From Dokdonella_A sp014338185 (GTDB lineage: Bacteria > Pseudomonadota > Gammaproteobacteria > Xanthomonadales > Rhodanobacteraceae): a stretch of DNA of 18,539 nt. Under the pieces are notes generated by a model. The model did not search any database, was not told the origin of the DNA, and saw only the letters and a program-made list of their open reading frames with translations. Location: NCBI GenBank assembly GCA_030263295.1, contig SZOS01000054.1:1-18539 (forward strand), given 5' to 3'. Positions 1 to 7,156 of the stretch are shown here, one piece after another (positions within the stretch are counted from its first letter, which is position 1; the number at the start of each line of letters is the position of its first letter). The position numbers were made by a program, and so were the translations under genes.

Positions 1-25
1 ACCGTGCAGTGCGGGATGAGAACAT

Positions 26-117
26 GGAGAGGTGTCCGAGTGGTTGAAGGAGCGCGCCTGGAAAGTGCGTAAGCGGGTCAAACCGCTTCGCGGGTTCGAA
101 TCCCGCCCTCTCCGCCA
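26..117 (+). tRNA. tRNA-Ser (anticodon GGA)
   Basis: This is a complete class II tRNA of 92 nt with encoded CCA (115-117). The acceptor strands GGAGAGG (26-32) and CCTCTCC (107-113) pair perfectly, followed by discriminator G114. The anticodon loop CTGGAAA (58-64) is closed by CGCGC/GTGCG and places GGA at 60-62, which reads UCC/UCU serine codons. The long variable arm with an AGCGG/CCGCT stem is typical of tRNA-Ser, and the T loop reads GGGTTCGAATCCC. It lies 39 nt upstream of the 4.5S RNA gene, so the two may share a transcript. Confidence 0.97.
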
Positions 118-123
118 GTTTCA

Positions 124-147
124 GCATGCCGCAGCGATTGCGCATGC
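124..147 (+). other. stem-loop between tRNA-Ser and 4.5S RNA
   Basis: GCATG-C-CGCA (124-133) pairs with TGCG-CATGC (139-147) to give nine base pairs with one bulged C and a five-base loop. No T-run follows, so a classical intrinsic terminator is unlikely. It could be a processing signal separating the two stable RNAs or a weak attenuator. This was read by eye; no folding energy was computed. Confidence 0.4.
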
Positions 148-156
148 ACGTGTCAT

Positions 157-269
157 GGTGGCTCCGTCGGTTCCTTCGCGACGCTAGCCTGCAAACTCCG
201 CCAGGTCCGGAAGGAAGCAACGGTAGCAGGTGATGCGGGTGCCGGAGATCGGCTGGCGGAGCCGCCACC
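157..269 (+). ncRNA. ffs: 4.5S RNA, bacterial signal recognition particle RNA
   Basis: This is the RNA core of the signal recognition particle. It binds the Ffh M domain and docks with FtsY to target membrane proteins to SecYEG. The conserved domain IV hairpin is easy to see: AGGTCCGGAAGGAAGCA lies at 203-219, with the GGAA tetraloop and the asymmetric internal loop. The flanks TAGC...ACGCTAGCCTGCAAACT and GTAGCAGGTGATGCG match the long hairpin of the short gammaproteobacterial form. GGCTCCG (160-166) pairs with CGGAGCC (257-263), and GGT/ACC extends the terminal helix. The ends are estimated from this pairing to within a few bases. No convincing promoter of its own is visible between it and tRNA-Ser. 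Confidence 0.93.
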
Positions 270-311
270 CACCACGATCGGCGCCGCATCGCCGGGTCCG
301 CCCACCGCGAC

Positions 312-320
312 TGCTACAAT
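312..320 (+). promoter_or_regulatory. extended -10 promoter candidate for dnaX operon
   Basis: TGC-TACAAT fits an extended -10 element (TGn plus a 5/6 match to TATAAT), 24 nt upstream of the dnaX ATG. No good -35 hexamer sits 16-18 nt upstream, as expected for TGn promoters. It would start a short leader for dnaX-ybaB-recR. This is inference from motif only. Confidence 0.45.
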
Positions 321-344
321 CACGCACTCGCCTGCGGATTGGCC

Positions 345-1961
345 ATGTCGTATCAAGCACTCGCACGCAAATGGCGTCCGCGCCGCTTCGCCGAACTGGT
401 CGGGCAGGAGCACGTCGTGCGTGCGCTCACCCACGCGCTCGACAGCGGGCGCCTGCATCATGCCTTCCTGTTCACCGGCACGCGCGGCGTGGGCAAGACC
501 ACGATCGCGCGCATCTTCGCCAAGTCGCTCAATTGCGAGCAGGGGCCGACCTCCAACCCCTGCGGCCAGTGCAGCGCCTGTGCCGAGATCGACGCCGGCC
601 GCTTCGTCGACCTGCTTGAGATCGATGCCGCCAGCAACACCGGCATCGACAACGTACGCGAGCTCATCGACAACGCGCAGTACGCACCCACGCGCGGTCG
701 CCACAAGGTGTACCTCATCGACGAGGTGCACATGCTTTCGCGCAGCGCGTTCAATGCGCTGCTCAAGACGCTGGAGGAGCCACCGCCGCACGTGAAGTTC
801 CTGCTCGCGACCACCGATCCACAGAAGCTGCCGGTGACCGTGCTGTCACGCTGCATCAAGTTCAACCTCAAGCGCCTGACGCCCGAGCAGATCAGCGGCC
901 AGCTGCGCCACATCCTCGACGCCGAACAGGTCGCCTTCGACGGCGAGGCGGTGGAGACGTTGGCGCTGGCGGCCGATGGTTCGCTGCGCGATGGCCTGTC
1001 GCTGCTCGACCAGGCGATCGCGCATGGCGGCGGCGCCCTGCAGGCGGGTGAAGTGCATGCGATGCTCGGCACCGTCGAGCGCGCCAAGGTGCAGCAACTG
1101 CTGGGCGCGCTCGCCGCCGGCGACGCCACGGCGTTGCTGGCCGAAGTCGAGCACATCGCCAGCTTCGCGCCCGACTTCGCCCAGGTGCTCGATGAGCTGG
1201 CCGGTCTGCTGCATCGCGTGCAGCTGGCCCAGCTCGTCGCTGGCGCGGGCGATGCAGTGGCGCAGGAATTCGCGCGCACACTGTCGGCGCAGGACGTGCA
1301 GCTGTGGTACCAGATCGCGGTGACGGGCCGGCGCGACCTGCCGCTCGCGCCGACGCCGCGCACCGGCTTCGAGATGTGTCTGCTGCGCATGCTGGCCTTC
1401 GTGCCGGCCGGCAGTGAAGCGGCCGTGGTCGGCGACGCGCCCAGGCGCGCGGCGCCCACCGCGCCGGCGCCAGCGCGCGGCGGACGCACGGCGGCCGTGC
1501 CCGGACCCGCATCCGCGCCGCCCGCAGCCATGCCGCAGTCCGGTGTCGCGGCCGGGCCTGCGGTGGCACCGCAGATCGATGATTGGGCGGCGCTGATCGA
1601 ACGCGCCGGCCTGCGCGGGCCGCTGGGCCAGCTCGCCCTGCACGCGAACCTGGTCGCGGTGGAGGCGAACACGCTGCGCCTGGCCATCGCGGCCGCACAC
1701 GAGCACCTGCTCGACAAGACCCTGGTGGCGCAGCTGGAGCAGCGCCTCGGCAGTGCGCTTGGTTGTGACATCCGCGTGCGCTTCGAGCGGCCGATGGCCG
1801 GCGCCCGCGAGCAGACACCCGCGCAGCAGCGCGTGCAGGCGGCCAACGCGCGGCAGGCCGCCGCGGAGGATGCGGTGGCCGCCGATCCGGTGGTGCGCTC
1901 GCTCATCGACACCTTCGGTGCGCGCGTGATCAGCGACAGCGTGCGGCCGCTGGATGGCTGA
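345..1961 (+). CDS. dnaX: DNA polymerase III subunit gamma/tau
   Basis: This is the clamp-loader ATPase that places the beta sliding clamp on primed DNA and, as tau, tethers the polymerase cores and helicase. The 538-residue product starts MSYQALARKWRP, the family N-terminus, so ATG 345 is preferred over an in-frame TTG at 339. Visible motifs are Walker A GTRGVGKTT (45-53), a zinc-binding set Cys64, Cys73, Cys76 and Cys79, Walker B YLIDEVHM (123-130), sensor 1 ATTDP with the SRC arginine finger near 168-170, and sensor 2 GSLRDGLSLLDQ near 215. A Pro/Ala-rich linker (about 365-405) leads to a C-terminal tau-like domain. It is shorter than the E. coli tau (643 aa). No A-rich slippery heptamer is visible, so a frameshifted gamma form is not predicted. 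ybaB and recR follow, the usual order. Confidence 0.96.
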   Translation: MSYQALARKWRPRRFAELVGQEHVVRALTHALDSGRLHHAFLFTGTRGVGKTTIARIFAKSLNCEQGPTSNPCGQCSACAEIDAGRFVDLLEIDAASNTGIDNVRELIDNAQYAPTRGRHKVYLIDEVHMLSRSAFNALLKTLEEPPPHVKFLLATTDPQKLPVTVLSRCIKFNLKRLTPEQISGQLRHILDAEQVAFDGEAVETLALAADGSLRDGLSLLDQAIAHGGGALQAGEVHAMLGTVERAKVQQLLGALAAGDATALLAEVEHIASFAPDFAQVLDELAGLLHRVQLAQLVAGAGDAVAQEFARTLSAQDVQLWYQIAVTGRRDLPLAPTPRTGFEMCLLRMLAFVPAGSEAAVVGDAPRRAAPTAPAPARGGRTAAVPGPASAPPAAMPQSGVAAGPAVAPQIDDWAALIERAGLRGPLGQLALHANLVAVEANTLRLAIAAAHEHLLDKTLVAQLEQRLGSALGCDIRVRFERPMAGAREQTPAQQRVQAANARQAAAEDAVAADPVVRSLIDTFGARVISDSVRPLDG

Positions 1962-2044
1962 CGCTACGGCGGCCCGGTATCGGTCCGCCGTATGCGCACC
2001 GCCACGTCACAGGCAACCCGGTTGATTGAGTCAAGGAGATCCCG

Positions 2045-2368
2045 ATGAAAGGTCCACTGGCTGGCCTCATGCAACAGGCGCAGCGCATGCAGGAGGAAAT
2101 GAAGCGCGCGCAGGCCGAGATCGCGCAGGCCGAAGTCACCGGCCAGGCGGGCGGCGGCCTGGTCAGCGTGCGCATGAGCGGTGCGCACGAGGTGCGCGGC
2201 GTCAGTATCGACCGCAAGCTGTTCGCGGATGATCCGGAAATGGCCGAAGATCTGGTCGCCGCCGCGGTCAACGACGCGGTCAACAAGGTGGCGGCGCTGA
2301 GCCAGCAGAAGCTGGGCGGACTGGCCGCGGGCATGAATCTGCCTCCCGGCTTCAAACTGCCGTTCTGA
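2045..2368 (+). CDS. ybaB: YbaB/EbfC family nucleoid-associated protein
   Basis: This small DNA-binding protein of 107 aa belongs to the YbaB/EbfC family, dimeric proteins that bind DNA and are found near dnaX and recR in many bacteria. The N-terminal helix GLMQQAQRMQEEMKRAQ (about 7-23) and the segment VTGQAGGGLVSVRMSG (31-46) are the family signatures. The protein ends in a Gly/Met/Pro-rich tail (MNLPPGFKLPF) typical of proteobacterial members. A strong Shine-Dalgarno AAGGAG (2033-2038) lies six bases before the ATG and fixes the start. It sits 83 nt after dnaX and 71 nt before recR, consistent with one operon. Its exact role (nucleoid organisation, repair or regulation) is not settled for the family. 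Confidence 0.94.
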   Translation: MKGPLAGLMQQAQRMQEEMKRAQAEIAQAEVTGQAGGGLVSVRMSGAHEVRGVSIDRKLFADDPEMAEDLVAAAVNDAVNKVAALSQQKLGGLAAGMNLPPGFKLPF

Positions 2369-2439
2369 CGCGGCCGGCGGCGGCGCGCATCGCGCGGCGC
2401 CGCGCCTGTCACGGTCACTGATCGTCATCGCCCCTCGTC

Positions 2440-3036
2440 ATGTCGTCCTCGCCACTGCTCGCCGACCTCATCGAAGCGCTGCGCTGCCTGCCGGGCGTGG
2501 GCGCCAAGACCGCGCAGCGCATGGCCTTCCACGTGCTCGAACGCGATCGCGCGGGCGCGCGGCGCCTGGCCGAGCGGCTCGCGCTCGCAGTCGAGCGCAT
2601 CGGCAACTGCACGCGCTGCCGCACCTTCAGCGAGGACGCGCTGTGCGCGCTGTGCGCGAACGACGCACGCGATCGCAGCCTGCTGTGCGTGGTGGAAACG
2701 CCGGTGGACCAGCTCGCGATCGAGCAGGCCACCGGCTATCGGGGCCACTACTTCGTATTGCTGGGCCGGCTGTCGCCACTGGATGGCATGGGCCCGAAGG
2801 AACTGGGCCTGGACCTGCTGGCGCAGCGCCTGGCCGAGGGCGAAGTGCACGAGCTCATCATCGCCACCAACCCCACGGTGGAAGGCGAGGCGACCGCGCA
2901 CATGCTGGCCCAGCTCGCGCATGCCGCCAGCGTGCGCGCGAGCCGGCTCGCCCATGGCGTACCGCTCGGCGGCGAGCTGGAGTTCATCGACCGCGGCACG
3001 CTGGCCCATGCCTTCGGCGGCCGGCAGACGCTGTAG
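2440..3036 (+). CDS. recR: recombination mediator protein RecR
   Basis: RecR works with RecO and RecF to load RecA on SSB-coated gaps. The 198-residue length is normal. Domains in order are an N-terminal helix-hairpin-helix (LRCLPGVGAKTAQRMAFH, 14-31), a C4 zinc finger (Cys57, Cys60, Cys69, Cys72) and a Toprim domain with CVVETPVD (83-90), FVLLGRLSPLDGMGP (105-119) and ATNPTVEGEATA (142-153). The C-terminal GVPLGGELEFIDRGTLAHA is also diagnostic. The start at ATG 2440 agrees with the family N-terminus although no strong Shine-Dalgarno precedes it. Translation may depend on ybaB transcription and a short spacer. Confidence 0.97.
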   Translation: MSSSPLLADLIEALRCLPGVGAKTAQRMAFHVLERDRAGARRLAERLALAVERIGNCTRCRTFSEDALCALCANDARDRSLLCVVETPVDQLAIEQATGYRGHYFVLLGRLSPLDGMGPKELGLDLLAQRLAEGEVHELIIATNPTVEGEATAHMLAQLAHAASVRASRLAHGVPLGGELEFIDRGTLAHAFGGRQTL

Positions 3037-3078
3037 CCCGATTCCGCGTGTTCGGCGCCAGTGCCGTGCACCGGCGGC

Positions 3079-3106
3079 TGGACGCTCCCGCGCGAGCGGT
3101 TACCAT
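3079..3106 (+). promoter_or_regulatory. possible sigma-70 promoter upstream of HIT gene
   Basis: TGGACG (3079-3084) and TACCAT (3101-3106) are separated by 16 nt and lie 57 nt or more upstream of the HIT start. Both are moderate matches to -35 and -10. The HIT gene is 126 nt beyond recR, a gap larger than others in this block, so an own promoter is plausible. Motif evidence only. Confidence 0.3.
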
Positions 3107-3162
3107 GGGCCGCGGCCGCGCGCGTGCGGCCACCCGTTGCGCCACCAGCCGACTTGCATGCC

Positions 3163-3507
3163 ATGACCGACACGCTGTTTGCCAAGATCATCCGCCGCGA
3201 GATTCCCGCCGACATCGTCTACGAGGACGATGAGGTGCTTGCCTTTCGCGACATCAACCCGCAGGCGCCGGTGCACGTGCTGTTCATCCCCAAGAAGCCG
3301 TTCGCGACGATGAACGAGCTCACCGATGCGGATGCGCCATTGGTGGGCAGGCTCATGATCGCGGCGGCGAAGTGGGCGCGTGGGCAGGGCTTCGCCGAGA
3401 ACGGCTACCGCGTGGTCATGAACTGCAATCGCGACGGCGGCCAGACCGTCTACCACATCCACCTGCACCTGCTGGCGGGACGCACGCTGCACTGGCCGCC
3501 GGGTTGA
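3163..3507 (+). CDS. HIT family (HinT-like) nucleotide hydrolase
   Basis: This 114-residue histidine-triad protein probably acts as a purine nucleoside phosphoramidase (HinT branch), which hydrolyses adenosine 5'-phosphoramidates in the cytoplasm. The N-terminus TLFAKIIRREIPADIVYEDD and the motif AFRDINPQAPVHVLFIPK are classic for the family. The catalytic triad is H98-I-H100-L-H102 in VYHIHLHLLAGR, and the protein ends soon after in LHWPPG, as HinT proteins do. The reading frame is open back to 3061, but homology starts exactly at MTDTLFAKI, so ATG 3163 is chosen. It converges with slp on the other strand with only 42 nt between stops, and no clear terminator is visible there. Confidence 0.93.
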   Translation: MTDTLFAKIIRREIPADIVYEDDEVLAFRDINPQAPVHVLFIPKKPFATMNELTDADAPLVGRLMIAAAKWARGQGFAENGYRVVMNCNRDGGQTVYHIHLHLLAGRTLHWPPG

Positions 3508-3549
3508 GCCGACGCCGCCGCGGCGACCAGACCATGCCGCGCACGCGCA

Positions 3550-4140
3550 CTACGGTCTGGGCGCGGGTGCGGGCTTGGGCGGCGGCCGGTGGCCGTGGTC
3601 GCGGATGATGATCGGGCCCGGCCCCCAGTATGGCCCCCAGCCCCAGCCCCAAAAGCCACGCCAGCCCGGCGGACCCATGAGCCACGGGTCGTAGTAGGGG
3701 TTGTTGACGTACAGCGGGCGCTTGGGCCACAGGTGCAGCGCGCTGGCCTCGACCACGGGGTAGGTGTAGTCGAACTCGCCGATCTTGCCGACCTCGCTGC
3801 CGGTCACGCGCCCGACCACGGTGAGGTCGCGGCCGCGTGCGTACAGCTCGGGATCGAAGAAGCCCGGATGGCAGGCGATGAAGCGCCCGCCGCTGACCTC
3901 GGCCTCGCGCTGCGGGCGCGCGCTGGAATCCAGAGGCCGCGAGATCAGCGTGAAGCAGGTCGAATCGGCCTTGGGTTCGACCTGGATGATCTGGCCGCCC
4001 CAGCGCACCGGTTGGGTGTCGTGGCGCGCGAGCGCCTCGCGCGGGCTGGACTTGTCGAAGGTGCCCTGCAGCGCGGTGGGCACGCTCGCGCAAGCGCCCA
4101 GCATCGATGCCAGTGCGGCTATCGCAATGTTCCTGTTCAT
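3550..4140 (-). CDS. slp: Slp family outer-membrane lipoprotein
   Basis: The 196-residue product is a predicted lipoprotein. It has a short charged N-terminus (MNRN), a hydrophobic stretch and the lipobox LGAC with acceptor Cys17. The body matches the Slp/YeaY family (starvation-inducible outer-membrane lipoproteins): VRWGGQIIQVEP, the CFTLISRPLD region, GGRFIACHPGFFDPELYARGRDLTVVG and YTYPVVEASALHLWP. The residue after Cys is Ala, not Asp, which favours Lol-dependent export to the outer membrane. The C-terminus is Gly/Trp/Pro-rich, roughly residues 150-196. The start overlaps the tgpA stop in ATGA (4137-4140), and a GAGG Shine-Dalgarno sits six bases upstream, so translation is probably coupled to tgpA. 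Its molecular function is not established in this family. Confidence 0.92.
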   Translation of the reverse strand: MNRNIAIAALASMLGACASVPTALQGTFDKSSPREALARHDTQPVRWGGQIIQVEPKADSTCFTLISRPLDSSARPQREAEVSGGRFIACHPGFFDPELYARGRDLTVVGRVTGSEVGKIGEFDYTYPVVEASALHLWPKRPLYVNNPYYDPWLMGPPGWRGFWGWGWGPYWGPGPIIIRDHGHRPPPKPAPAPRP

Positions 4141-6173
4141 GATCGACCTCGGAGCCTAGTGTTGTGCTTTGCCGATGGGCCCAGCATACGCCGTAGACCG
4201 CGCATGAGGATGCGCCGTTGCAGGTGTTGGCGCGTCCATTGGCGAGCGTTCAGCGACAGTCGTGCCACCGCACCGGGGTCGGGCACGGGCATGCCGTAGC
4301 GCAGGTGTGCGTAGGCTTCCACCAGCGGCCGCAGCGAGCGTGCCAGTTCGGCGTCGAGCCCGTCCACGCGTTGCCACAGCGTTGACGGACCCTCGCACGC
4401 CTGGCTGGCGATGCCGGCGCGTGCGAGATCGCGGCGCAAACGCCGCCACATGCGGTCCAGTGCATCACCCGTGCGCGCATGCTCGCCGCGCAGCACCCAC
4501 AGCGTGGCCAAGGTCATGAGCAGCGCCAGGACCGCGGCCAGCCACAGCAGCAGGTCGCCGTATTCGTGGTGGGCGATGCCGAACTCGCTGAGCAGCGCGC
4601 GCTGGCGCAGCGTGTCGAACTGCACCACGGCCTGCGTCCACCAGCGATTGACCAGGTCGACGTGGTTGCGCAGCGTGCGCAGCCAATCCGCCTGCGACCA
4701 GCGCGGCGCATCGTTTACCTGGCGCGCGCCCAGGTCGATGCGCTGCGGCGCCACTGCGGCGGTCGGATCCACGCGCTGCCAGCCGCTGCCGTCGCGCCAG
4801 ATCTCGGCCCAGGCGTGGGCGTCGGACTGGCGCACCAGCAGGTAGCCGCCCGCGCCGCTCCACCAGCCGCCCTGATAACCCGTGACCACGCGTGCCGGGA
4901 TGCCGGCGGCACGCATGAGGAACACGAAGGCCGAGGCGTAGTGCTCGCAGAATCCGGCCCGGGTGTCGAACAGGAACTCGTCGACCGAATCGCGGCCGAG
5001 CAGCGGCGGTTCCAGCGTGTAGCTGAAACTGGAGCGGAACAACGCCAGCGCCTCGCGCACCACCGCCTCGTCGTCGCCGCCGGCCCGGCTGTGCCACTGT
5101 TGCGCCAATGCGCGCGCCCGCGGCCCGAAGCCCGCGGGCAGGCGCAGCAGGCGCCGCCGCATGTAGTCGGGCAGGGATTCGGTGTCGCGGCCGCCGGCGA
5201 TCGAGGCCACGCGGTATTCGCGCGGCTGGGTCACCGGCTGGTTGGCGATCAGGGTGTCATCGCCGGCCAGGAGCGCACCGTCGGGCACGCTCACCGGCAC
5301 CTCCAGTGCGGGCAGCCAGCGCTGCCGGTTGGCCTCCAGCGTGACGCGGTAGGCATGGTGCTGGCCGCTGCCAGCCGCGATCGGGCGCGGCCCCTGGCGC
5401 AGGCCGGACAGGCTGCGCGTCCAGGTCGTGCCGTCGAAGTCGCTGAGCACGATGGCGCGGAAGTACTGGGCGCTGACGGGTGGCAACGCGCCGTCGAAGG
5501 CCACGCGCATCGCCGGGCTGTCGTCGAGCATGAGCTCGCTGAACTGGCCCGGTGCCATGCGGTCGGTCAGGCCGGTACGCCCGACGCCGTCGCTGCCAGG
5601 CGCACCCCACAGCGGCGTGGCCAGGCGCGGCACGAGCACGAACGCCACCAGCGCGAGCGGCAGCGCCGCCACGCCCAGCCGCGCGGCGAGTGCGAGCGAG
5701 CGCCACAACGGCTGGCGTCCTGCGAGTGGTGCCGGTTCGAGGCGATTGAGCGCCGCCACCTGCAGCCACAGCACCGTTGCCACCAGCAGTGAAAACGCCA
5801 GGCTCTGGTCGAACAGCAACGCCGACATCAGCACGAAGGCACAGAACGCGAGCGCCACGCGCGCATCGCGCGCGGTTTCGGCCTCCAGCAGCTTGAGTGC
5901 CAGCAGGCCGCAGCCGAAGGCGCTGCCCGGATCACGGCCGAACACGTTGCCGTATTCGCCGATCACCGCGACCAGCAGTGCGGCCGCGAGCGGCAGGCGC
6001 AGCGCCGCGCGTACCGCGCCCGGGTGCCTGCGCCGCCAGGCCACGCGCAGGCCGATCGCCAGTGCGAGTACCGGCGCGAGCCATGCCGGCAGGTGGCCCA
6101 GGTGGGTGGCAATGGTGGCGGCCACCGCGACCGCCAGCAGTGCGAACTGCGCGCGATCGAGCACGCGCGTCAT
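4137..6173 (-). CDS. tgpA: TgpA-type membrane transglutaminase (DUF3488-transglutaminase-DUF4129)
   Basis: This is an integral inner-membrane protein of 678 aa with a periplasmic transglutaminase/protease-like domain. In Pseudomonas aeruginosa the homologue TgpA is reported essential, but its substrate is unknown. The N-terminal 190 residues form about five or six hydrophobic segments (DUF3488). The transglutaminase core carries the full Cys-His-Asp triad: Cys409 in GFCEHYASAF, His453 in DAHAWAEIW and Asp469 in RVDPTAA. A last membrane helix near 540-562 precedes a cytoplasmic DUF4129-like tail. The frame is open upstream to 6218, but ATG 6173 is preferred. A GGAGG Shine-Dalgarno (6180-6184) lies six bases before it, and it overlaps the DUF58 stop as ATGA. 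slp follows with the same overlap. Confidence 0.94.
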   Translation of the reverse strand: MTRVLDRAQFALLAVAVAATIATHLGHLPAWLAPVLALAIGLRVAWRRRHPGAVRAALRLPLAAALLVAVIGEYGNVFGRDPGSAFGCGLLALKLLEAETARDARVALAFCAFVLMSALLFDQSLAFSLLVATVLWLQVAALNRLEPAPLAGRQPLWRSLALAARLGVAALPLALVAFVLVPRLATPLWGAPGSDGVGRTGLTDRMAPGQFSELMLDDSPAMRVAFDGALPPVSAQYFRAIVLSDFDGTTWTRSLSGLRQGPRPIAAGSGQHHAYRVTLEANRQRWLPALEVPVSVPDGALLAGDDTLIANQPVTQPREYRVASIAGGRDTESLPDYMRRRLLRLPAGFGPRARALAQQWHSRAGGDDEAVVREALALFRSSFSYTLEPPLLGRDSVDEFLFDTRAGFCEHYASAFVFLMRAAGIPARVVTGYQGGWWSGAGGYLLVRQSDAHAWAEIWRDGSGWQRVDPTAAVAPQRIDLGARQVNDAPRWSQADWLRTLRNHVDLVNRWWTQAVVQFDTLRQRALLSEFGIAHHEYGDLLLWLAAVLALLMTLATLWVLRGEHARTGDALDRMWRRLRRDLARAGIASQACEGPSTLWQRVDGLDAELARSLRPLVEAYAHLRYGMPVPDPGAVARLSLNARQWTRQHLQRRILMRGLRRMLGPSAKHNTRLRGRS

Positions 6174-7153
6174 GGTGCGCCTCCGGCCGGCGGCAGCAGC
6201 GCCAGTGCGCGCAGGCATTCGCGCCGGTGCTGGGCGCCGCGCGCGGGCCCGAGGCTGGTTTCGGGCAGCACCAGCGCGTAGCTGGCCTGTTGCGCGTCGG
6301 CGTTGACCACCCAGCTGGCGAGACGACGGATCCGTGCCTCGTGGTCGAGCCCGTGCAGGCCGGCGTAATCGAGCGTGAGCGCGACACCGGAGCGGTGCTC
6401 CACCTCGCGCACCAGCAACTGCTCATGGCGCAGCGACGCCTTCCAGGCGATGAGACGGCGCGGATCGTTGCTGCGGTACTCGCGCAGGCCCGCCAGTTCC
6501 TCGTTGTCGCCCGCGAGCGCACGGTCGCCGAATGCGCCCTGGCCCGCGGGCAGCGGCGGCGGCGCGGTTTCGAGCGCGGGATAGACGAGGAAGACCGGCT
6601 CGGGATTGAGCCAACTCCAGATGTTGAACAGTCCGAGCGGATACTCGGTGTACAGGCGCAGCCGGCCACAGCGCTGCCAGCCGCGCGCGGGCGCGTGCCA
6701 GGGCAAGTCGACCTCGCTGACCTGCGCCGGCAGTGCGAAGGCCTGCTCGTGCTCGCCCACGCGCAGGCGCAGGCTCGGTCGCGCGCGCGACCCCGCATCG
6801 AAGCGCAGCTGCAGGGTCACCGCGCTGTCGGCGTGCATTTCCGGTGTGCGCACCTGCAGCAGGCGCAGCCCGTGCACGCCGCGAAAGCCCGCGAACAGGC
6901 TCGCGCCGATGATGCCGGCCACCGCGCAGGTCAGCAGCAGCGCAGGGTTGTTGCCGTAGTTGAGCGCACCCAGCAGCATCACCAGCAGCAACAGCGCAAA
7001 GCCAAGCCCGAAGGCGGTCGGCAGCACGTAGATGCGGCGCCGGTGCAACACGACCGGCAAGGCCTCGACCGCACGCAGGCGGGTGAGTGCCGGCAGCCGG
7101 CGCTCGGCGAGGGCGAGCACGCGATGGCGCAGCGCGGCGACGGTGGTGGCCAT
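6170..7153 (-). CDS. DUF58 domain-containing membrane protein
   Basis: This 327-residue protein is of the DUF58 family, usually encoded between moxR and a TgpA-type transglutaminase. Two adjacent hydrophobic segments (about 41-61 and 68-90) anchor it in the inner membrane. The DUF58 signature is present as LREYRSNDPRRLIAWKASLR (223-242), followed by LLVREVE. The C-terminal part resembles a vWA-like fold, but a complete metal-binding MIDAS motif is not obvious by eye. The start is 3 nt downstream of the moxR stop and the stop overlaps tgpA, so the set is almost certainly one transcript. The exact function is unknown; partnership with the MoxR ATPase is known from family context. Confidence 0.93.
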   Translation of the reverse strand: MATTVAALRHRVLALAERRLPALTRLRAVEALPVVLHRRRIYVLPTAFGLGFALLLLVMLLGALNYGNNPALLLTCAVAGIIGASLFAGFRGVHGLRLLQVRTPEMHADSAVTLQLRFDAGSRARPSLRLRVGEHEQAFALPAQVSEVDLPWHAPARGWQRCGRLRLYTEYPLGLFNIWSWLNPEPVFLVYPALETAPPPLPAGQGAFGDRALAGDNEELAGLREYRSNDPRRLIAWKASLRHEQLLVREVEHRSGVALTLDYAGLHGLDHEARIRRLASWVVNADAQQASYALVLPETSLGPARGAQHRRECLRALALLPPAGGAP

Positions 7154-7156
7154 GGA

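Noticed and set aside
3508..3549. CGCCGCGGCG palindrome between the convergent HIT and slp genes as a bidirectional terminator
   Set aside because: The perfect part is only 10 nt with no loop and no flanking T/A-runs; such GC palindromes occur by chance in this composition.
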